Source: Pseudomonas sp. RIT-PI-r (GTDB lineage Bacteria; Pseudomonadota; Gammaproteobacteria; Pseudomonadales; Pseudomonadaceae). Taken from it: a stretch of 64,000 nt of DNA. Each line of letters begins with the position of its first letter. Position 1 is the first letter of the stretch. The translations under genes and the position numbers were made by a program. The notes under the pieces are model-generated. The model was not told the DNA's origin and did no database searches. It saw only the letters and a program-made list of their open reading frames with translations. The stretch is taken from positions 48,500 through 112,499 of the forward strand of contig NZ_LIGE01000042.1 in NCBI RefSeq assembly GCF_001297015.1, written 5' to 3'. Shown here piece after piece: positions 42,703 through 50,813 of the stretch.

Positions 42703-42814
42703 TTGTATTGCAGTGTATCTGCCGTGACAACGGATACATGAGCACGCAAAAACGCGGTTCTTCCAGGGTTTTGTATCGCTGTGTATCTCCCTATGGCAGG
42801 GATACACAGCGATT
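42703..42814. promoter_or_regulatory. Repeated GTAT(T/C)GC(A/T)GTGTATC elements, candidate response-regulator sites
   Basis: TTTGTATTGCAGTGTATCTG (42703-42722) recurs as TTTGTATCGCTGTGTATCTC (42770-42789); the second is followed by its inverse GATACACAGCGAT (42801-42813). Directly repeated half-sites fit OmpR-family binding and lie between the regulator gene and the DUF2790 gene. Confidence 0.6.
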
Positions 42815-42928
42815 GAAACGCGGCTTTTCCTGACACAGACGCGATACCTCGCGAGCCTCAAATAGGCTCCATCGAGGCACACACAGATCGCCTCGGCTCA
42901 AACCCACTGAAGCCTTGAGGAACACGCC

Positions 42929-43192
42929 ATGAACAACAAGTCCGTCATCGCCGCCTGCCTGTTTGCTGCGCTGAACATTTGCACGCTGTCGGCCCGCGCC
43001 GAAGCCGATGTCACCGCGCAAACCTACACCTACGGCACCCACCTGGATATCCACAAAGTGCTCTCGCTGAAACAGGACAACTCGGTGACTTGCGGCATCG
43101 TCGAGGCGCGCATGACCTACCTCGATTCGGCCGGTCAGACCCGCGTGCTCGATTACAGCAAATTCGCCGACGGCTGCAACAACGACAACTAA
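42929..43192 (+). CDS. Secreted DUF2790 protein
   Basis: An 87-residue exported protein with a signal peptide ending ARAE. The mature part matches the Pseudomonas DUF2790 pattern: YTYGTHLDIHKVLSL, CGIVEARMTYLDSAGQ and a final YSKFADGC, giving two cysteines that may pair. GAGG lies before the ATG. DUF2790 genes typically sit beside two-component systems and are stress-induced; no biochemical role is known. Confidence 0.88.
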   Translation: MNNKSVIAACLFAALNICTLSARAEADVTAQTYTYGTHLDIHKVLSLKQDNSVTCGIVEARMTYLDSAGQTRVLDYSKFADGCNNDN

Positions 43193-43221
43193 GCCATCAC
43201 TCTTTATAGAAGGAAACAGCC

Positions 43222-43518
43222 ATGAACAACGTATCGCGTTTTTTGACCGCCATCGCCTTCTCCCTGGCCGGCGTCGTCACCCATGCCAACGCTGCGGTTG
43301 AACAGCATAGCTGCCACAGCGGCACCTGCTTCCAGCTGACGCCGGTGGCCAAGCAGGGCAGCGACGGCCTGATCGCAGCCGACGGCGCCAGCCGCACGCC
43401 ACAGGGCCAGATGTTTGCAGCCGACGGCGCCAGCCGCACGCCGCAGGGCCAGATGTTTGCCGAGAACGGCGCCAGCCGTACGCCGCAGAGCCATTGGCTG
43501 GAAAGCCAGAACGTTTGA
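43222..43518 (+). CDS. Secreted small protein with three 14-residue tandem repeats
   Basis: A 98-residue exported protein. GAAGGAAA precedes the ATG and the signal peptide ends HANA. The mature N-terminus holds a CHSGTC motif (C31, C36). Residues 52-93 are three 14-residue units AADGASRTPQGQMF, AADGASRTPQGQMF and AENGASRTPQSHWL. The GASRTPQ pattern occurs, from memory, in several Pseudomonas metal-stress-linked secreted proteins of unknown role. It sits between the DUF2790 and DipZ genes in one direction. Confidence 0.82.
   Translation: MNNVSRFLTAIAFSLAGVVTHANAAVEQHSCHSGTCFQLTPVAKQGSDGLIAADGASRTPQGQMFAADGASRTPQGQMFAENGASRTPQSHWLESQNV
43375..43500 (+). repeat. Three tandem 42-base coding repeats
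   Basis: The first two 42-base units encode identical peptides and differ by very few bases; the third has diverged. They lie entirely within the small secreted-protein gene. Confidence 0.9.
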
Positions 43519-43555
43519 ATGGCTTGTTACATTCATTGATCAAGGGTGACTCACT

Positions 43556-44767
43556 ATGTACCTCATCGCATTCCTCGGCGGTCTGCTGACCGTGCTCAGC
43601 CCCTGCATCCTGCCGGTGGTGCCGTTTCTGTTTGCCGGTGCGCAACGCAGCCGCGCCTCGATTCTGCTGACCCTCGGCGGCATGGCCCTGACCTTCGCGC
43701 TGATCTCCAGCCTCGCTGTGGTCAGCAGCGAATGGGTAATCCAGGCCAGCAACAGCGGGCGCTACGTCGCACTGATCGTGATGAGCGTATTCGCCCTGTC
43801 GCTGATCTCGGCACGCGTCGGCGACTGGCTGACGCGCCCCTTGGTGATGCTCGGCAATCGCCTCGACCCGGACACCCGGAAAAAGGCCGGGCCGTTGAGC
43901 TCGATCATGCTCGGCGTGGCCACGGGGCTGCTGTGGGCACCGTGCGCCGGGCCGATTCTCGGCGTGATCCTCACCGGTGCCATGCTGCAAGGCGCCAACG
44001 CGCAGACCAGCCTGTTGCTGCTGGCCTATGGTGTCGGCAGTGCGTTGTCGCTGGGGACCTTGATTTTTGCCGGGCGCGGTCTGGTCAATCGGCTGAAACT
44101 GTCGATACCGTTCACCGGTTGGTTGCGCCGCGGTGCCGGTGTTGCGGTACTCGCGACGGCGGCGGTCATTGCCAGCGGCTTCGATAAAACCTTGCTGGCG
44201 ACCACGTCCTCCCAAGGCGTGGTCAGCGTCGAGAAAAGCGTGCTGGAAAACGTGCCGAGAGTGGTCGACTACTTTGTCAGCAAAGTCCGTGCGGACTCGC
44301 CGATGGAGGAGGGCAAAGGGGCGATGCCGTCACTTTCCGGCGCGGTGCAATGGCTGAACTCGCCCGAGCTGAACGCTGAATCTCTGCGCGGCAAAGTGGT
44401 GCTGGTGGACTTCTGGACCTACGACTGCATCAACTGCCAGCACACCCTGCCGTACGTCAAAGACTGGGCAAAGAAATACGAAAAAGACGGTCTCGTGGTG
44501 ATCGGTGTCCACACCCCGGAATACGGCTATGAGCGGATCATCGACAACGTCAGAGATCAGGTGAAAAAACTCGGCATCACCTACCCGGTGGCCATCGACA
44601 ACAACTATGCGATCTGGCGCAACTTCGACAATCAGTACTGGCCGGCGCATTACCTGATCGACGCCAAGGGGCAGGTGCGTTACAGCCACTTCGGCGAAGG
44701 TCGCTACGAAGGGCAGGAGCAGATGATCCAGCAGTTGCTGCAAGAGGCGAAGGCGCCTGCGGCCTGA
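43556..44767 (+). CDS. DipZ-like protein: CcdA/DsbD membrane domain plus thioredoxin-like domain
   Basis: A 403-residue protein. Residues 1-~210 form a CcdA-type membrane domain with the redox cysteines C17 (SPCILP) and C130 (APCAGP). Residues ~255-400 form a periplasmic thioredoxin/TlpA-like domain with CINC (C291, C294), a cis-Pro region near YWPAHYLID and a C-terminal helix. It should carry reducing power across the inner membrane to periplasmic thiols, replacing the split DsbD layout. It closes the unit DUF2790-repeat protein-DipZ. Confidence 0.92.
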   Translation: MYLIAFLGGLLTVLSPCILPVVPFLFAGAQRSRASILLTLGGMALTFALISSLAVVSSEWVIQASNSGRYVALIVMSVFALSLISARVGDWLTRPLVMLGNRLDPDTRKKAGPLSSIMLGVATGLLWAPCAGPILGVILTGAMLQGANAQTSLLLLAYGVGSALSLGTLIFAGRGLVNRLKLSIPFTGWLRRGAGVAVLATAAVIASGFDKTLLATTSSQGVVSVEKSVLENVPRVVDYFVSKVRADSPMEEGKGAMPSLSGAVQWLNSPELNAESLRGKVVLVDFWTYDCINCQHTLPYVKDWAKKYEKDGLVVIGVHTPEYGYERIIDNVRDQVKKLGITYPVAIDNNYAIWRNFDNQYWPAHYLIDAKGQVRYSHFGEGRYEGQEQMIQQLLQEAKAPAA

Positions 44768-44784
44768 TCAGTGAAACCAATGGC

Positions 44785-45246
44785 TCAGAGGTCGCGCACC
44801 ATGAGCCATTGTTCGTTGTCCCAGGCGTGAAAACGTTCCAGCACCTGCCAGCCGCGTTTGGCGTAGTAGTCCTGCTTGTTTTGCGTGTGCAGGTACAGAC
44901 GCGCAAATCCGCAGTCTTTCGCCTCCTGACAAACCCCTTCAATCAAACGTTCCGCCAGACCTTGTCCGCGCGCTTCAGGACTGACGAAGACGCAGGCCAG
45001 CCATGGGCCGAGATCAGGACGCAGGGCGAGGTCATCGCGTGCCAGCGCGGCGCCGCCGACAAGGTGTTCACCGTGCATGGCGATCAGGCAGGACCAGTCA
45101 CCATTGCCTTGGCCTTCGGCGAACTCACGTTGCCACTCGGCCAGCGGGTGGTCGACGTATTCGTAAGGGAATTGTTGGTGGATCCATTGAGCATAACGGT
45201 CGCTGTGGTGCATGTGATGCGCGAGCCAATCGAGTTTCAGTGACAT
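44785..45246 (-). CDS. GNAT-family N-acetyltransferase
   Basis: A 153-residue acetyltransferase. Motif A is FVSPEARGQGLAERLIEGV with the R/Q-x-x-G-x-G/A acetyl-CoA loop, followed by FARLYLHTQNKQDYYAKRGW (motif B). The ATG at 45246 (MSLKLDWLAHHM) is preferred; the longer frame lacks family-like sequence. Substrate unknown. Confidence 0.88.
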   Translation of the reverse strand: MSLKLDWLAHHMHHSDRYAQWIHQQFPYEYVDHPLAEWQREFAEGQGNGDWSCLIAMHGEHLVGGAALARDDLALRPDLGPWLACVFVSPEARGQGLAERLIEGVCQEAKDCGFARLYLHTQNKQDYYAKRGWQVLERFHAWDNEQWLMVRDL

Positions 45247-45472
45247 CAGTCGAGTCCGTTCCAGAAGCGAGGGAGCATCAGAAACCAATCCCCCCAACCT
45301 TGGCAATCCTCAAGGTGTTCCAGAGGTTTTACAGATTCTCACCATTCATCGGCGAACCCACTGTTTTCGGGGGTTGCCAGACGATTGGCGGGGACGCCGT
45401 GCGGTCTCGGCGCGATAGTGCTTGAGCAGGGTCACTGCCGGCCTTGCCCCATAACAAGAGCGCGAGGTTGCC

Positions 45473-45745
45473 ATGCCTAAATTCGTGATTGAACGCGAGA
45501 TTCCAGGGGCCGGGAAGCTGTCGGAAGCAGAACTCAAAGCCGTGTCGAAAACGTCCTGTGATGTATTGCGCGAACTCGGCCCGCAAGTGCAGTGGCTGCA
45601 AAGTTACGTCACCGCTGACAAGATCTATTGCGTGTACATCGCACCTGATGAAGAGCAGGTACGCGAACACGCCAGGCTCGGTGGTTTTCCGGCCAACAGT
45701 GTGGCGCGTGTGGTGACGGTCATCGATCCGACGACGGCCGAATGA
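45473..45745 (+). CDS. DUF4242 small protein
   Basis: A 90-residue protein of the DUF4242 (SCO4226-like) family: MPKFVIEREIPGAGKLSEAE, then WLQSYVTADKIYCVYIAP and EEQVREHARLGGFP. Some members bind nickel. GAGG-type site before the ATG. It precedes a methyltransferase by 33 bases and may be co-transcribed. Confidence 0.85.
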   Translation: MPKFVIEREIPGAGKLSEAELKAVSKTSCDVLRELGPQVQWLQSYVTADKIYCVYIAPDEEQVREHARLGGFPANSVARVVTVIDPTTAE

Positions 45746-45778
45746 TCACCGATCCCACCCGCAGCGGAGTTCACTCTT

Positions 45779-46591
45779 ATGAGTACCCCGATTGATCTGA
45801 CTGCCCTGAAGGAACGCCAGAAAGTCGCCTGGGCCAGTGGCGACTACGCCGTGATTGGCACGACGTTGCAAATCGTCGGCGAAAACCTCGCCGAAGCCTG
45901 CGACCTGCGTTGCGATGAGGAGGTGCTGGACGTCGCTGCCGGCAACGGTAATGCAACGCTGGCGGCGGCGCGGCGCGGTTGCCTGGTCACCTCGACAGAT
46001 TACGTCGCAGCGCTGCTGGAACGCGGCCAGGATCGTGCCCGCGCTGAGCATCTCGACGTGACGTTTCAAGTTGCTGACGCCGAGGCATTGCCGTTTGCCG
46101 ATGAGAGCTACGACGCCGTGCTGTCGACCTTTGGCGTGATGTTTGCGCCGGATCAGAACAAGGCTGCTGCCGAGTTGGGACGCGTCTGTCGCCGAGGCGG
46201 TCGGATCGGTCTGGCCAACTGGACCCCGGAAGGCTTCGTCGGCCAGATGTTCAAAATCCTCGGCCGCCACCTGCCTCCGCCCGCTGGCGCGCAACCGCCA
46301 TCGAACTGGGGCTCGGATGCGTGGTTGCACAAGCACTTCGATGATCGTGATTTTCTGGTGCGCGTGATGCGCCGCGAGTTCAATTTTCGCTATCGTTCGG
46401 CCGCGCATTTCATCGATATTTTCCGCCATTGGTACGGGCCGGTGCACAAGGCCTTCGCGGCACTGCCGCCGGAAAGCGGACAGGCGCTGGAAAGTGATCT
46501 GGCGGATTTGCTCAACCGTTTGAATCGGGCGGGGGAGGGTTCGTTGGTGGTGCCAAGTGAGTATCTGGAGGTGGTGATCACTAAACGCTGA
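45779..46591 (+). CDS. Class I SAM-dependent methyltransferase
   Basis: A 270-residue enzyme with the SAM site VLDVAAGNGNATLAAARRG, the acidic strand end STDYVAALLERG, and the catalytic-region motif VADAEALPFADESYDAVLST of the UbiE/Methyltransf_11 group. C-terminal region (FNFRYRSAAHFIDIFRHWYGP) is family-like. Substrate unknown. Confidence 0.9.
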   Translation: MSTPIDLTALKERQKVAWASGDYAVIGTTLQIVGENLAEACDLRCDEEVLDVAAGNGNATLAAARRGCLVTSTDYVAALLERGQDRARAEHLDVTFQVADAEALPFADESYDAVLSTFGVMFAPDQNKAAAELGRVCRRGGRIGLANWTPEGFVGQMFKILGRHLPPPAGAQPPSNWGSDAWLHKHFDDRDFLVRVMRREFNFRYRSAAHFIDIFRHWYGPVHKAFAALPPESGQALESDLADLLNRLNRAGEGSLVVPSEYLEVVITKR

Positions 46592-46624
46592 GTTACACCC
46601 GGTTTTCGAATCTATTGCGATCCG

Positions 46625-46713
46625 TGTAGGAGTGAGCCTGCTCGCGATAGCGGTCGTTCAGTAAAAAAATATTCAGCTGACAGACCGCTATCGCGAGCAG
46701 GCTCACTCCTACA
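46625..46713. repeat. REP inverted pair
   Basis: TGTAGGAGTGAGCCTGCTCG and its inverse with a ~35-base AT-rich spacer, after the methyltransferase and 26 bases before the pcs stop. Confidence 0.92.
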
Positions 46714-46738
46714 TTGGATGTGTGTTGGGTTCTGGAGT

Positions 46739-47476
46739 CTATTTCACCTGCGGCCGCTCAAACCACTCCAGCGCCGTGCGCCAGATGCAGATCCCCAGAA
46801 AGTACGCCGACATCAGCAACCACAGCCCCATCACCAACGGGTTGATCATCGGGTGGTTGAGCACCAGCGACAGACTGCACAGCAGCCAGATCGCCGTCAC
46901 TGCAATGTTGATCGGCATGAACCGGCGTACACGGAATGGATGCAGGAATTTCATCCGTGTCACCGTTAGCAATGCCAGGCCAATCACCGTCAGAAAAGTG
47001 ATCCACGGCCCCGGTCCGATGATGTACAGGCACAGCGCGACCACATTCCACGCAGCAGGAAACCCGACAAAGTAGTTGTCCTTGCTCTTCATATTGACGT
47101 TGCAGAAGCAGAACAGCGACGACACCAGAATCAGCGACACGGTCAGCAGCAAGGTGTAATCGGGCAGCGGAATGTAGCGATAGATGAACAGCGCCGGGAT
47201 GAACACGTATGTCAGGTAATCGATCACCAGATCGAGGATCGAACCGTCGAAACTCGGCAGCACCGATTGCACGTTGACCTTTCGCGCCAGTGCGCCGTCG
47301 AGGCCATCAACGATCAGCGCCACGCCCAGCCACATCAGGCAGTGGGTCGGCTGGTTTTCCAACAGGGCGAGAGTGGCCAGAAAGGCAGTGACCACGCCAG
47401 TCGCGGTAAAACCATGGGCGCCCCATGCTTTGAGCCTGGCGATGTGTACGGTCGATATCACAGGGGCGTTCTCCAA
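46739..47476 (-). CDS. pcs: Phosphatidylcholine synthase
   Basis: A 245-residue inner-membrane CDP-alcohol phosphotransferase that condenses choline with CDP-diacylglycerol. The signature DGLDGALARKVNVQSVLPSF leads into FDGSILDLVIDYLTYVF, giving the D-G-x2-A-R-x8-G/D-x3-D-x3-D active site. About seven to eight membrane helices and the length match bacterial Pcs. Stands alone, flanked by REP. Confidence 0.93.
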   Translation of the reverse strand: MENAPVISTVHIARLKAWGAHGFTATGVVTAFLATLALLENQPTHCLMWLGVALIVDGLDGALARKVNVQSVLPSFDGSILDLVIDYLTYVFIPALFIYRYIPLPDYTLLLTVSLILVSSLFCFCNVNMKSKDNYFVGFPAAWNVVALCLYIIGPGPWITFLTVIGLALLTVTRMKFLHPFRVRRFMPINIAVTAIWLLCSLSLVLNHPMINPLVMGLWLLMSAYFLGICIWRTALEWFERPQVK

Positions 47477-47722
47477 AAAAATGAAGCAGGCCGGGTATCA
47501 CCCTTGGGCAACAAGGGCGCCGGCAAACCGGGTCGGGGTTGCAGCTATCGACCGGTCTGGCCGGGATAAGGTTCACCATCCTTGAATCTTAGCTGCCCGG
47601 CGAAAAAAAACGCGGGCGAAATCCGTTGGCGCTTTGAGTCTCAGCCAAACGGTGCTGGCGCAATGGCTTAAGGGGTCTATCGTTGCCAGACGCAGTCACT
47701 GCCCTTGCCTGAGGATGACGTC

Positions 47723-48490
47723 ATGAACACCAGCGATTTGCTTGAAAAACTGCTGCGAGGCCAGGCCTCGGCGGGACAACAATCTGCAAACCCGGCTGGC
47801 GGGTCAGACGGTTTAGGCGAGTTGTTGGGCGGCCTGCTCGGTGGCGGCTCAGGCGCGGCCAGCGGCGGCGGATCTGCCGGTGGACTTGGCGGCTTGGGCG
47901 GCTTGCTCGGTGGTTTGCTCGGCGGCGGTGCCGGTGGTGGTCTTGGCGGCGCCTTGGGTGGGGCGCTGGGTGGCGGTGGCGGCACGCAAAGCCGCTCCGG
48001 CGGCACCAACTATGCGGCGCTGGCATCGCTGGGAATGATGGCCTTTCAGGCGTATCAGGCCTGGCAACGCAGCCAGGCCAGCGCGGCCCCGCAACAGATC
48101 CCGCAAACGGCGAATTTGCTTGCCGGCCCGGAAGTCGAGGAGCACAGCCACGCGGTGTTGCGCGCATTGATCGCGGCGGCCAAGGCTGACGGGCGTATCG
48201 ATAAATCCGAAAAAGACCTGATCAGCAGAGAAATCGGCAAGCACACCGATGATCCGCAATTGCAGCAATGGCTCGACGCCGAAGTCAGCAAACCGCTGGA
48301 CGCAAACGAGGTGGCGCAGTCGGCAAACGGTGACCCGGCTGTCGCCGCCGAAATGTACCTCGCCAGCGTGATGCTGGTGGACGACCAACAGGACGCCGAG
48401 CGCAGCTATCTGGATGAACTGGCAGCCGCCTTGCAGATCGACCCGGATTTGCAGGTGCATCTCGAGCAGCAAGCCAAGGGCCAGGCCTGA
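47723..48490 (+). CDS. DUF533 (TerB-like) protein with Gly-rich linker
   Basis: A 255-residue protein. An N-terminal helix (NTSDLLEKLLRGQ) and a long glycine-rich segment (~40-95, GGLLGG repeats) precede the DUF533/TerB-like helical domain (residues ~130-250, HSHAVLRALIAAAKADGRID-type start, then DDPQLQQWLDAEVSKPLD and VDDQQDAERSYLDELA). GAGG before the ATG at 47723. Related YebE proteins are inner-membrane associated and stress-induced; role unknown. Confidence 0.88.
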   Translation: MNTSDLLEKLLRGQASAGQQSANPAGGSDGLGELLGGLLGGGSGAASGGGSAGGLGGLGGLLGGLLGGGAGGGLGGALGGALGGGGGTQSRSGGTNYAALASLGMMAFQAYQAWQRSQASAAPQQIPQTANLLAGPEVEEHSHAVLRALIAAAKADGRIDKSEKDLISREIGKHTDDPQLQQWLDAEVSKPLDANEVAQSANGDPAVAAEMYLASVMLVDDQQDAERSYLDELAAALQIDPDLQVHLEQQAKGQA

Positions 48491-48497
48491 AAGCAAC

Positions 48498-48580
48498 ATC
48501 AAAAGATCGCAGCCTTCGGCAGCTCCTACAGGGTGTACATCATTCCATGTAGGAGCTGCTGAAGGCTGCGATCTTTTGAT
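48498..48580. repeat. REP inverted pair next to RAYT gene
   Basis: ATCAAAAGATCGCAGCCTTC and its inverse, just beyond the 3' end of the RAYT gene; likely a substrate of that transposase. Confidence 0.9.
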
Positions 48581-48582
48581 CT

Positions 48583-49041
48583 TCAAAACCAGATGGCATC
48601 CCATAACGGGTAGTCCCCCACACGCCGAACCAATCCGGCGCGTATCGGGTTCATAACGATATATCGGGCCGCCGCTTTAAGATCTTCATCGCGACGCAAC
48701 GCCCGGTCGTAGTAACCGCGTTGCCATAACCGTCCCTGACTGCCGCGCTTGAGATTGATCGAACGACAACTGCGCGATTTGACGCGGCACATGAGCGCTG
48801 CCAATGAACCTTGTTTCAATTCGATCAGCCAATGCAGATGATCCGGCATCACCACCCACGCCAGCGACTGAACCATTCCCTCGTCACTGGCTGCACGCAT
48901 TTGCTCTACCAGCAGTCTTCCCAAACACCAATCCGAAAATACTGACTGACGTTCGTGAACGGCGGCGGTGAGCAGATAAATACGTCCAGCCTCGCTATAA
49001 CGTCCTTTGCGTAATCCACACGCCTTTGCAGCAGTAGGCAT
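48583..49041 (-). CDS. REP-associated tyrosine transposase (RAYT)
   Basis: A 152-residue Y1-type HUH endonuclease of the TnpA_REP family. The HUH motif is MPDHLHWL (H68, H70), the catalytic tyrosine is in QRGYYDRALR (Y109 or Y110), and MNPIRAGLV closes the domain. It mobilises or maintains REP palindromes. REPs flank it on both sides (48498-48580 and 49126-49153). Confidence 0.94.
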   Translation of the reverse strand: MPTAAKACGLRKGRYSEAGRIYLLTAAVHERQSVFSDWCLGRLLVEQMRAASDEGMVQSLAWVVMPDHLHWLIELKQGSLAALMCRVKSRSCRSINLKRGSQGRLWQRGYYDRALRRDEDLKAAARYIVMNPIRAGLVRRVGDYPLWDAIWF

Positions 49042-49125
49042 TCCTTTGCCCTCCCCAAAACATCGTCCCTGAACGTTAGCAATCCCTAACCGTTACGCGA
49101 ACTCAACCCATTGCACGATGTAACC

Positions 49126-49153
49126 CTGTAGGAGCCTTTGGCAGCTCCTACAG
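49126..49153. repeat. Short REP hairpin
   Basis: CTGTAGGAGC and GCTCCTACAG flank a short core upstream of the RAYT gene, a compact palindrome. Confidence 0.8.
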
Positions 49154-49298
49154 AGGAATTCAATGGGTGCGAGGATCGCGCAGGTGGCCGTCCGTCCGGG
49201 CAATTTTCACGTCGATTGAATTTTTCGCAGGCGCTGCCTCTCTGCTGCTGTAGAGGCGCGTGCAACAGCGTCCTGCCAACCGACCGGGAATATTTGCC

Positions 49299-50813
49299 AT
49301 GACTGTCCTGACACGCTTGCACACCGCGACCGATAAACCGCACGTGATGAACGGCGGCGGGAACGTCCGCCAGATATATGACGCGTTGTTGCGTGATGAT
49401 AATCCCCAAGACCTCGCACAGGCGTTCCTGCAGGAGCAACTGCAACACGCCGCGCAGCTTTCCGATTCCCTGCCCGAAGACCCCACGACCTGGCATGCCT
49501 GGGTAGCCGAACATTGCGCCGACGTTGCCAGCCAATACTCAGACTATCTGCAACAGCGCAAGGCCGGTGGGCCACGGCAATTTTTCCGTGGCAAGGCGCA
49601 GGCGCTGTATTTCCTGCAAGCGGTGGCACCGACCAAACTGGTTGATGGTGCCTGGCTTTCTGGCCTGTTGCCGCGCTGGCGGGACCCGCGTTTCCAAGGC
49701 TTGCTGCGCACTTTTCTGGAAGAACTGGGCGATGGCAATCCGGCGCAGAATCATGTGGTGATCTACCGCAAACTGCTCGCTGAACACGACTTGCAGGACA
49801 GCAGTGCCATCGATGATCAACGCTACCTGCAAGGCGCAATACAACTGGCTCTCGGTGTCTGTGGCGCGGATTACCTGCCCGAGGTGATCGGCTACAACCT
49901 CGGCTACGAACAACTGCCGTTGCACCTGTTGATCAGCAGTTACGAACTCAGTGAACTGGGGATCGATCCGTACTATTTCACCCTGCATGTGACCATCGAC
50001 AATGCCAGTACCGGCCATGCGCAAAAAGCCGTGCAGGCAGCGCTCGATCTACTGCCGCTTGAGGCCGATCGCGGCGAATTTCTGCGCCGGGTCGCGCTGG
50101 GCTATCGGCTCAACGATCTGGGGCAGGGCAGTCGCGCGATCATTGAAGGGTTCGACCTTGAGCACGAGTTGCTGGCGATGCTCGAGCGCAAATGTCCGTT
50201 CGCCCAGCATATGCATTCCGATTACTGCCGTTTCGAAGGGCAGACCGTCAATCAGTGGCTGGCTGCACCGGAGCAATTGCCCGGATTCCTGCAGGCGTTG
50301 CAGAACAAAGGCTGGATCAAACGCCACGAAGACCCGCAGGCCAGTCGCTTTTGGCAACTGATCGCGGGCGACGGTGCGGCGATGTTTGGCGTATTCAACG
50401 CCTACGAGAAACAACTGGTCCACGACTGGATTGCGGGTGACTGGACCTCTTCGGATAAATCCAAACCCGTTCGACGGCACAGTCAGGCCGCAGCGACCAT
50501 CGAAGGGCTTGAACAAGATCCCGACGTACAGGCGCTCAACGCGGCGCTGCAAGGTCAGGCCGACCTGGCGCAGACCGCGATTCTGACCCCGGGGCTGGCC
50601 CGGGCGCGCCATGCGCACCGGGCGGACCCCTCGCTCCCCGCCGTTTTATCGAACTCAAATCCCGCCTGCCGTAAGGACATCACCGATGAATCAGGAAGAG
50701 CAACTCTGCCCCAACGATCTTGTGCTGCTGCAACTGGGCCGGCGCTTGTTGGCAGACGGCTATCGGTTTGTTACGCCGACGCCGTTGACCCATCAGCGGG
50801 TCAATCAGCGTGA
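49299..50813 (+). CDS. Iron-containing redox enzyme (haem-oxygenase-like diiron fold), probable 3' frameshift
   Basis: A haem-oxygenase-like diiron (HDO) family protein; as read it has 504 residues. Candidate metal ligands are in FLEELGDGNPAQNH, GYEQLPLHLLISSYEL and TLHVTIDNASTGHAQKAV. After residue ~440 the translation becomes unlike protein and the frame overlaps the next gene by 128 bases. In the +2 frame a natural-looking end RRFIELKSRLP stops at 50672-50674, 11 bases before the next ATG. Adding one C to the C4 run at 50627-50630 joins the two frames, so a one-base deletion (mutation or sequencing error) is likely. Reaction unknown. Confidence 0.78.
   Translation: MTVLTRLHTATDKPHVMNGGGNVRQIYDALLRDDNPQDLAQAFLQEQLQHAAQLSDSLPEDPTTWHAWVAEHCADVASQYSDYLQQRKAGGPRQFFRGKAQALYFLQAVAPTKLVDGAWLSGLLPRWRDPRFQGLLRTFLEELGDGNPAQNHVVIYRKLLAEHDLQDSSAIDDQRYLQGAIQLALGVCGADYLPEVIGYNLGYEQLPLHLLISSYELSELGIDPYYFTLHVTIDNASTGHAQKAVQAALDLLPLEADRGEFLRRVALGYRLNDLGQGSRAIIEGFDLEHELLAMLERKCPFAQHMHSDYCRFEGQTVNQWLAAPEQLPGFLQALQNKGWIKRHEDPQASRFWQLIAGDGAAMFGVFNAYEKQLVHDWIAGDWTSSDKSKPVRRHSQAAATIEGLEQDPDVQALNAALQGQADLAQTAILTPGLARARHAHRADPSLPAVLSNSNPACRKDITDESGRATLPQRSCAAATGPALVGRRLSVCYADAVDPSAGQSA

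Noticed and set aside
43375..43500. CRISPR-like array
   Set aside because: The units are contiguous coding repeats without spacers; no cas genes are nearby.
50611..50685. Longer start for the NPPY methyltransferase at 50611
   Set aside because: The extension is Pro/Arg-rich and overlaps the natural end of the preceding gene; TAAGGA supports the ATG at 50686.
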